Source: Cristatella mucedo
Lineage: Eukaryota; Bryozoa; Phylactolaemata; Cristatellidae
Assembly (NCBI GenBank): GCA_009760855.2
Contig: WPIO01000088.1
Coordinates: forward strand, 601,001 to 665,000
Length of the DNA: 64,000 nucleotides
Reading direction: 5' to 3'
This document shows, one piece after another, positions 57,305 through 64,000 of the stretch. How positions within the stretch are numbered: the stretch's first letter is position 1; each line of letters opens with the position of its first letter. A program made the position numbers and the translations under genes. The notes below the pieces were generated by a model. That model had not been told where the DNA came from and searched no databases. It was given only the letters and a program-made list of their open reading frames with translations.

Positions 57305-57455
57305 TCTCATTTGTTTATCTCCCCAAGTGAACTTAATCTCTATATTCAGGCGTTTCACAAAGGCCTCAGGGCTCAAGCCAGTGACCTCAGCGAGACCTTG
57401 GTCGGGGCGAGCACGTTAACGGCTGGATCAAACCAGCTATGCGGGAGAAAAAAGG
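57305..57455 (-). mobile_element. tRNA-derived SINE (SINE1)
   Basis: Minus strand: AGCTGGTTTGATCCAGCCG, GTGCTCGCC, B-box-like GGCTTGAGCCC, then ATAGAGATTAAGTTCACTTG with a GGGGAGATAAACAAATGA tail. More diverged than the copies at 19.6 and 59.4 kb. Confidence 0.65.
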
Positions 57456-58256
57456 TATTATTATAAAGAGTAAACAATGCACAAACAATATTCCTAGGAG
57501 CATGAAAGTACCTGAAATCATCGTAAATCCGCGTAAACTTGTTGCTTGAATGCTCGAACTCGTTGAGTGGGAGTGCCCAGCTCACTTGGTCTAACTTGCG
57601 AAGCTGATCTGAGTAAGAAACGCAGCCAACGATGAGCTCTCTACCTGATCGCTCCAAGGATTCACCAACAATTAGCCAAAAAATGGCCACGTTCGCTTGT
57701 TCGTTCACATCCCGATCTCAGACCGTTGGTGATTTTACGTTGGTCATTTAGCATCGAAAATTATTCTCTAAAGGTTATTTTTGGCTATTTTCCTCCGAAA
57801 AGCTTTTGGCTTTTGCAGTGAGCGAGCAGACGAGCCACACAGGTGACAGAGGCTCTGACGGCCACGGCTTGCAGTATGGCGGCTGGAGTCTCAATCACCG
57901 TCACTAGGTACACACTCAGAACGAGACGTAAACTCCCAGCTGTCCGTTGGCGGCTTTGCTAAGGTGCTGGCATTGCGCTCGCTACAGTGCTAGACACGTC
58001 GGCTGCCTTCGATAGCAACCAAACCGCGAAGCAATGAACACCCGACGACGAGTTACATTATTCAATTACATTAGGTTATTACAGTACACTATTGACAGTA
58101 TGCCCGGGGTTGGCGCTGGATCGCGAAAGCATGACCACGCCGAAGCAAGGTCGAGGAAGCAAGATGGCTGGAGCCAACTCGGGGAGACAAAGTCAAGCGA
58201 GCAAGATTGCTGAAATGACGGATCGACGGGCGACGTCGTTTGTCGTTGCTGCCCAT

Positions 58257-61200
58257 CTACTGGGAAACCGCTTTTCCCATCGATCTGCAAAAGTGCGGAT
58301 GGGCGAGGATCATATCGACGGTTATCCTTCTGAATGGCGCGTCTTCCGTCATTCGCACGATCAAGTTCTTTTCGACTGCGTCCATCTCGCGGTCGCCGGT
58401 CGTCACGTGGTCGCTGGCCGGGCGGTGCTCGGCGGCACCCACGGTTGGTCTGCCAAGTCGCGTGCTCCCCGTTGCCTGACAACGATTGTGAACGCCACTC
58501 ATTCGTGGATCGACGGCAGACGAGCAGCGGCGAGATGCGAGGCAAGATGGCACAGCATTGTCTTCCTCGGCGGAAGTACTACGACTCAGCGAAGCGAGTC
58601 CACAGGCTGCTTGTAGAAACCATAGAAGCAATCAAACCTTTTGGTAGCGAGAGAAGCAGAAGCGTCGCCACGAGTAAGCGCCCGGGTGAGGTGTCTAGCT
58701 CAAGTCAGTCATGCTGAAGCGCCGAGCATCGTGCTCTCGGGAAAGTATAAAAGACACACGGCAAGCCGTCAGGGTCGCTGGCAGGGTTAGCACAGCTGTT
58801 AGCCGCCAGTGCTGCGTCTCGCTCAGATAAGTAAAGGAAATGGATAAGATAAGGATTCATCGGGATTCAGCGGAATGCTGGGAGGATCGCAGAGAGCATC
58901 CTCAGTGGAAAAAAGTGGAACGCGACGTCTACGCAGGCGGGCGGTGATGGACGCCGGAAGCGAGCCTCAGACATTCGGTGCTAAAAAGCTCAAGCACGAT
59001 GGCTTCCGGAGTTTTCAATTTTTTGCGTGAGATCTTCTTGGAAGACCGGTAGCCGAGAAGCAGACGGTTCAAGAGTGCACGTGACTGGAGGAGGAGGAGC
59101 ATGGAGGTAGGCATGGCACAAGCGACGAGCGGCAGCAATAAAAACGTGGCCTGAGAGGCCAGCGAGAGCAGTCAATGAAGTCGATTTGCTGCTCGGCGCT
59201 AGGGGCTCGGAGGCGGAGCTCGGACAGAACTGATGTGCCGGAAGTGATGCATCACGAAGCAGCTGAGTTGTTGACAACAGACAAGAGGAGCTGCCGAATG
59301 TTGCACTAGTTGCAGAATATTTGGAACAATGGCTAGATTTCGCATGAGGCTAATAGTACTAGTGCTGAGCTGGTTAGGTCCAGTGGTTAAGGTGCTCGCC
59401 CCCAACACGGCCTGGCTGAGGTCGTGGGCTCGAGCCCCGAGGCATATGTGAAGCGCCCGAATAGAGATTAAGTTCTCTTGGGGCACTATACAAATGAATT
59501 ATATAGATTGTTCTTATAGTACTACTAATAGCAGTATTATTTAGTTTAAAGCTCTTTAGGAGAACGGAATGAAATGAATCCATGGGCCTTACAAATGGCT
59601 GCAAGAGAAGTAATGACCAACGATTGGCAGTACCCACAGTGGCCAGTAGTGGCCTGAATACAGCCTTAATGAAAGGTGCTGGGACTTTACCTGAGGCTGA
59701 TGACATATTCATGACGTTTGTTATGCATGACAGCAGCAGATTAAACAATGCATCGTAAAAGCAGGACAGTGGGAATAGGGTCCAAGGGACAAGTTGTCTT
59801 CTTTCATTAGGATATGAACTTCAGGACGAGGTCACTAGTGACCTGCTTTAATATAGACGTTGAGGCGCTCCGAAGAATTATTTTGAGGGACAGCATTCCA
59901 GATTCCAGGGCGATGCTGCCATCGTATTGATGGACTCCCATATCGTGTCTCCCTCATGGACAAAGAAGTCAGATAAGCGATCAGTTAGATCGTTACATTT
60001 ATCGTTAGGTGAGGAGCTAACTTGGGAGCGGTTGAGGTGACGGTTGGTTGTTGACATCAGCATTTTTGTATTGCTCAACTGTGATTCAGCAATGTTTTTA
60101 TAGAAGCTGAGCTTGGCTTTTGCTAGGATCAATTGGTACGATACGATTTACAGTATTCCTGGTATGATTCTATATCGTAGTAATGAAACATAGACCGAGA
60201 TAGACAGATACAGAGAGACACAGGCAGAGAGAGACACAGACAATCAGTCCTAATCTTTGGTATTCTTTTTTTCAAGCAGCTAGGCTGAAGGCAGAGAATG
60301 AAAAGATCTGGAAAAAGTGACTGAATCTTGAATTCAACGATCTTCTTGATTTGGAGCCACTGCATCTCGGCCGAAATTGGTGAAGTGTGGCAACTGCTAC
60401 GCTCACGACAGGCAACCCTTGCTGCAGAATTTGCACTAATTGTGTATGCACCCGATTGTAGAGGCCGGTAGAGCAGCAATCAGTGAGCTGCAGAAGTTGA
60501 GACGGGATGTGACAAATGTATGTACCAATTTAGACGTACTATCCCTGTCTACGCAAGCCCAACTTTTAGCAATATAATGCAGCTGAAGATGTGATCGCCG
60601 GAGGAAAGATCACCATGCAATGGTATTGGCATGCTTTAGCAGTTTTAAAACCTATAGCAGGAATACGCATACAGGCGTGAGCAGCTACGCGTGGCCAGCG
60701 AACAAGATGATGAAAAGAAGTGCCACAGTAACCAATACACTTAGGTGAATGGCCTCCGAAGGTTAGCCTTGTCAATAAAATGCATGCATAGTTCATTTGC
60801 ATAGCGTCCTAAGAAACCTAATCGCTACCCGCATGCTTCTCGCATGCCTCCTCGGGCTTCGAGATTAAGGCCTGTTGTGTTACTGTGTCTCCATGTTGTG
60901 TTACTGCGTCTCCGGCTGTAGCAGCGCTAGCGAAGTCTCACGGAGACACGAAGACACGAGTGGGCGAACGTGAGCGGTGAACGAGACTCAATCTTTATTC
61001 CCGCAGTGGGTACATATAGAAGCTGCGGGCTGACTCACCACAGATTATGGAGTGCATCCACAGTGAGCCACCGTGGTGGGCCACGTGCCCACATCAATGG
61101 CCGCACCGAGCCAACCGCACAAACGGCAGCCCACATCAAAGGCCGCACCGAGACAACCGTCCAACCACCCGCCGAGAGCGGGGCACACACCAGTGGCCGA

Positions 61201-61578
61201 GAAGCAACAGGCACACATAACAGGCCGACACCTTAAAACCTGGGTCAAACTAGTGTGCATACGCTGCTAGCAACCAACGGCTGCCTCGAGGTAGGTAACC
61301 AATGGTAACCACAACCGAGGAGGTAGACAAGAGTAACCACCACGAGAATACGGCTGAGCATCAGGCTTACCATTTCCAGGAGCACGATTCCGAGAGAGTA
61401 GACGTCGACCGGCTCGGGCCGGTATAGGGCTCTACGTTCCACTTCCGGAGCCATGAACTCTCGTGTCCCAACGGTGTCATTCAGAAGGCATCCGGGCTTG
61501 TATTTAATCGCACTGCCAAAGTCTGCGAGTTTCGCCCTCAGCCCGGCAAATAGAAACACGTTTTCCGGTTTCAAGTCT
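58257..61578 (-). CDS. Kinase-like gene, member E, exons 3 and 4 only
   Basis: Exon 61578-61371 is 208 nt, the same length and phases as exon 3 of copies A-D, with acceptor TTTTATTGCAG and donor ATG|GTAAGC. It encodes RDLKPENVFLF, AKLADFGSAI, VGTREFMAPEVE and PVDVYSLGIVLLEM: a canonical catalytic loop, DFG, APE and helix F. Exon 58475-58257, after TTGTCAG, ends in TAG and carries AVEKNLIVRMTEDAPFRRIT followed by VDMILAHPHF, the kinase C-terminal lobe with its conserved Arg. The 2.9-kb intron holds LINE fragments and a SINE. Exons 1 and 2 are not found upstream (a weak exon-2-like sequence near 61690-61740). It may be a partial gene or a founder-like relative of the cluster. Confidence 0.6.
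58746..58753 (+). promoter_or_regulatory. TATA-box-like site
   Basis: TATAAAAG in GGGAAAGTATAAAAGACACA, with GC-rich sequence and possible start region downstream. No coding exon is assigned to it. Confidence 0.25.
59366..59505 (+). mobile_element. tRNA-derived SINE (SINE1)
   Basis: The cleanest copy: GAGCTGGTTAGGTCCAGTGG (A-box region), GGCTCGAGCCCC (B-box-like, 59427), then CGCCCGAATAGAGATTAAGT and TCTCTTGGGGCACTATACAA. It lies antisense within intron 3 of kinase E. Confidence 0.8.
59520..60132 (-). pseudogene. LINE family 2 linker and RT start relic
   Basis: High to low: LAKAKLSFYKNIAESQLSNT, KMLMSTTNRHLNRSQVSSSP, NDLTDRLSDFFVHEGDTIWE, then toward 59520 the LLLSCITNVMNMSSASGKVP region of RT block 0-1. 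Same domain order as the intact copy at the window end. Confidence 0.8.
60133..60479 (-). pseudogene. LINE family 2 RT C-terminal relic
   Basis: Encodes SGAYTISANSAARVACRERS followed by SCHTSPISAEMQWLQIKKIV, the post-RT LHWLPVK region in a degenerate form. It lies upstream of the linker fragment, out of normal order, so it is a separate or rearranged insertion. Confidence 0.65.
60872..61260. other. Short tandem repeats, no gene
   Basis: TGTTGTGTTACTGYGTCTCC occurs twice near 60872-60917, and GCCCACATCAAWGGCCGCAC twice near 61087-61150. No supported reading frame. Confidence 0.6.
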
Positions 61579-61754
61579 CTGCAATAAAATAACAAAATAA
61601 TAAGATATAATCAAATTAAAAGATATAATAAAATATAATGCAATACATTATTTGCAGTATGATAAAAGAACGAATTAAAAACCAGTGCATGCAATGGTAC
61701 GGCATGCTGTAGCTCTGCTTAGGCCTTGGCTGCTTAATTTTAGGGTGAACAAGA

Positions 61755-62150
61755 ACTCGTCTGCGGGATAAAACTCCTCTGTCCCGGAGAAGTGGGCCAG
61801 AGAGAAACGCCAGTGCTGTAAGAGAGCAAGAGCTTAATAGCGAACCCGGAAGCTCTGTGACCAGCTGTCGTGATTCGGCCTCTCGAATTGGTCTGCTACC
61901 AGTGGAAGCGGCTGATTGATGTTGGCTGGCCTGTCAACCTAGGCCATAACTCGGTCCAAAAAGAATCGTCTGGAACCTTTTCGGCATTCAAGCACTCGTG
62001 GACTGGGTTACCCAGCCTTTGGCCAAGCAACGGTATTAAATCCTTGCCATGATGGCCCACGGTGCCGGGCCTAATACCACTAAGCTCTTTCCCCATCGTC
62101 TCAGCTATCAGGTATCAAAGAGTCGACCGACGCTCGCTCCACGTCTTTTG
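61755..62150 (+). repeat. Repeat family R, copy upstream of LINE ORF
   Basis: Collinear with 11000-11370. It ends about 325 bases before the open LINE frame, with a CT tract between, so it could be that LINE's 5' UTR/promoter or an unrelated LTR fragment. Confidence 0.65.
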
Positions 62151-62156
62151 AGTTCG

Positions 62157-62158
62157 GA

Positions 62159-62241
<83 letters not shown>

Positions 62242-62330
62242 GTCTCTCTCTCTCTCTCTCTATATATATCTCTATCTCTCTCTCCCTCTCACTCTCTCTC
62301 TCTCTCCCTCTCTCTCTCTCCCTCTCATTC
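62157..62330 (+). repeat. (CT)n microsatellite
   Basis: About 170 bases of CT with occasional CCCT and TATATAT. Confidence 0.95.
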
Positions 62331-62474
62331 CTGACATAGAGCGCTCTAACGTGCGTTCTTGTTCGTTGCAGAATTCTTGCGAAAACCGAAGTTCTTGCGA
62401 ACATCGTATACGGAAACGATACAGCTAAGACCTGTTTAAAGTTATTCTGATTGTTTTTTGACCGTAGCGCGTAA

Positions 62475-64000
62475 GAAATTACGTGCCTATGGACATCTAA
62501 ACGCTTATCGCTTCGGGCTGCTGGGTCTCCCACGCCGGCGGCTGCATTAGCTACGCCGGCGGCTAGTAACCTACTTGTTAGTGATGGTCGTCAGCAGCTG
62601 CTATCGCTTCGTCATCGTATATCAAATGCATTCCTAGATATTAATGTTGTTGCTAAGATTCATGAACTATGCATTAACAAAAGGAAAGCACCCAGTAGCC
62701 GCCGCGGTGGCCGGAACCGCGAGCTTAGACACTGCTCGTTTGGTATTCCTAGCATTGTCTCGAACCGCTTAGCACGCTCCCCCGCATGCGTCACTGTAAA
62801 TCTCTCAAACTTAGTGGTCATCAGGCCTGTTGTAACCCAATCGGCCAGACTTAACGCTTGCCTTTGGAATCCTCGCTCAATGTGCAATAAACCTCTAGTA
62901 ATAAACGACCTTATTTCTGAAAATGGTATCGACCTGCTCGCCGTAACTGAAACTTGGCTGAAATCGATAAACTGCCCGACAATTAAAGACGCTACTCCAT
63001 CTGGTTTCTCGTTCTTTCACACCCCTAGATCAATCAAAACTGGAGGTGGAGTTGCTATGATCGTGCACTCGAAATTCAACTTCAAGCCATTTGCGGTACC
63101 CTCGAAGCAGTCTTTTGAATCAATTGTCCTGGTCTCACCCGAAAACAAGCTACCGATAGTGGCAGTAGTCTATCGCCCACCAGGTACCAAATCCTCTTTT
63201 ATCTCAGATTTCTCCGATCTCGTTTCGATTCTGTGTGCAAGAAATCGATCCTTCCTCGTTATGGGTGATTTCAACGTTCACTTTGATAACTTATCTGACG
63301 CTTTCAGCACCGAATTTCGTACATTGACAGACTCATTATCTCTTGTGACGCATGTGCATGGCCCTACCCACATCAAGGGTCACACACTCGACCAAATTTT
63401 CTCATATAACTGCACTTTGTCATCACCAGTTATCACCAAATCCTGCTTATCTGACCACATGCAGATCTCATTCAATCTACAGTGTGTGCCCACATTCTCC
63501 TCTAAAATAACCTGTGAATCGCGAAACCTCAAGACCCTTGACATCGATGCTGTCCGTGCGAGCATATCTGCTTCACCTTTGCTGCTCAGTCCTCCCTCCG
63601 ATCTGTCATCACTGGTAGATTGCTACAACACGACACTAGCTGACACGCTCGACAAGTTTGCACCTTTGACAAAGCGCACTGTGCGCCCCCGCCCAGACGG
63701 CCTATGGTTTACCACAGACATTAAACTAGCCAAGTCTACTAAACAAAAGCTTGAAAAGGCATACAAAAGATCCGGACTAACTGTCCATCGACAGGCATAT
63801 GAAGACTACTGTAGGTCGTACCAATCGATCCTAGCAAAGGCTAAGTCTAGCTTCTATAGAAACATTGTTGAATCACAGATGCACAATCCAAAAATGCTGA
63901 TGTCGACAATAAACCATCTCCTCAACCGTTCCCAGGTTAGCTCCTTACCTGATGATCCTTGTGATAATCTAGCCGATCGCTTCTCTCGATTCTTTGTGCA
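62475..64000 (+). CDS. CR1/L2-type LINE ORF2, endonuclease part, open to window end
   Basis: No stop from 62475 to the last base (508 codons). The first in-frame ATG is 62880, just before the endonuclease; upstream codons may belong to an N-terminal extension. Counting from that ATG: TETWL near residue 23 (metal-binding Glu), GGGVAMIV near 55, YRPPGT near 97, MGDFNVH at 128-134, THIKGHTLDQIF near 162, SDH at 191-193. This is the APE-type endonuclease that nicks target DNA for retrotransposition. After it come the linker motifs YRSYQSILAKAKSSFYRNIV and NPKMLMSTINHLLNRSQVSS, as in the broken copies at 21.2 and 59.9 kb. The reverse transcriptase lies beyond the window. The least damaged LINE here, possibly recently active. 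Confidence 0.85.

Noticed and set aside
57456-57708. Possible minus-strand exon ending at a CAG|GTACTT donor
   Set aside because: Open and protein-like, but no family, no partner exon and its tail runs into a SINE; too weak to annotate.

Overview
The window looks like genomic DNA of an invertebrate animal. Genes are broken into short exons with GT/AG introns. Simple-sequence tracts (CT/GA, TA, CA/GT) are everywhere, and much of the rest is old retrotransposon and SINE sequence. The phylum cannot be fixed from the sequence. No rRNA, intact tRNA, CRISPR array, operon or other bacterial feature is present.

Region by region. 1-3.77 kb is an AT-rich island holding broken genes of a Polinton/adintovirus-type DNA element: capsid-like, YqaJ-type nuclease, fibre-like and DDE-integrase remnants. 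It ends in a long imperfect palindrome at 3.82-3.95 kb. 4.0-12.8 kb is a pair of diverged direct duplications rich in microsatellites, with two orphan exons (5.64 and 8.39-8.57 kb). 13-25 kb is a repeat field with CR1/L2-type LINE fragments, two tRNA-derived SINE families, foldback repeats and low-complexity tracts, and no convincing host gene. 25-28.4 kb (possibly to 30.1 kb) is GC-richer and carries exons of a secreted or membrane CUB-domain protein. 31-55 kb is a nest of inverted and direct segmental duplications carrying four copies (A-D) of a small, divergent protein-kinase-like gene. Copies B (36.92-39.55 kb) and C (45.15-47.70 kb) keep a complete four-exon model of 285 codons; A and D are broken. 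58.26-61.58 kb (minus strand) holds two exons of a fifth, more diverged member (E). 62.48-64.0 kb is the open 5' part of a CR1/L2-type LINE ORF2 (endonuclease and linker), running off the window end.

The kinase family ties the right half together. Exon 2 (158 nt) and exon 3 (208 nt) keep their lengths and phases. All four A-D copies carry sense-oriented LINE debris in intron 3, so that insertion predates the duplications. Copy C is a mosaic: it is A-like up to the middle of exon 3 and B-like from there through the 3' flank. A short perfect hairpin recurs five times around these units with compensatory stem changes.

All functional calls rest on reading motifs by eye. No database search was run.
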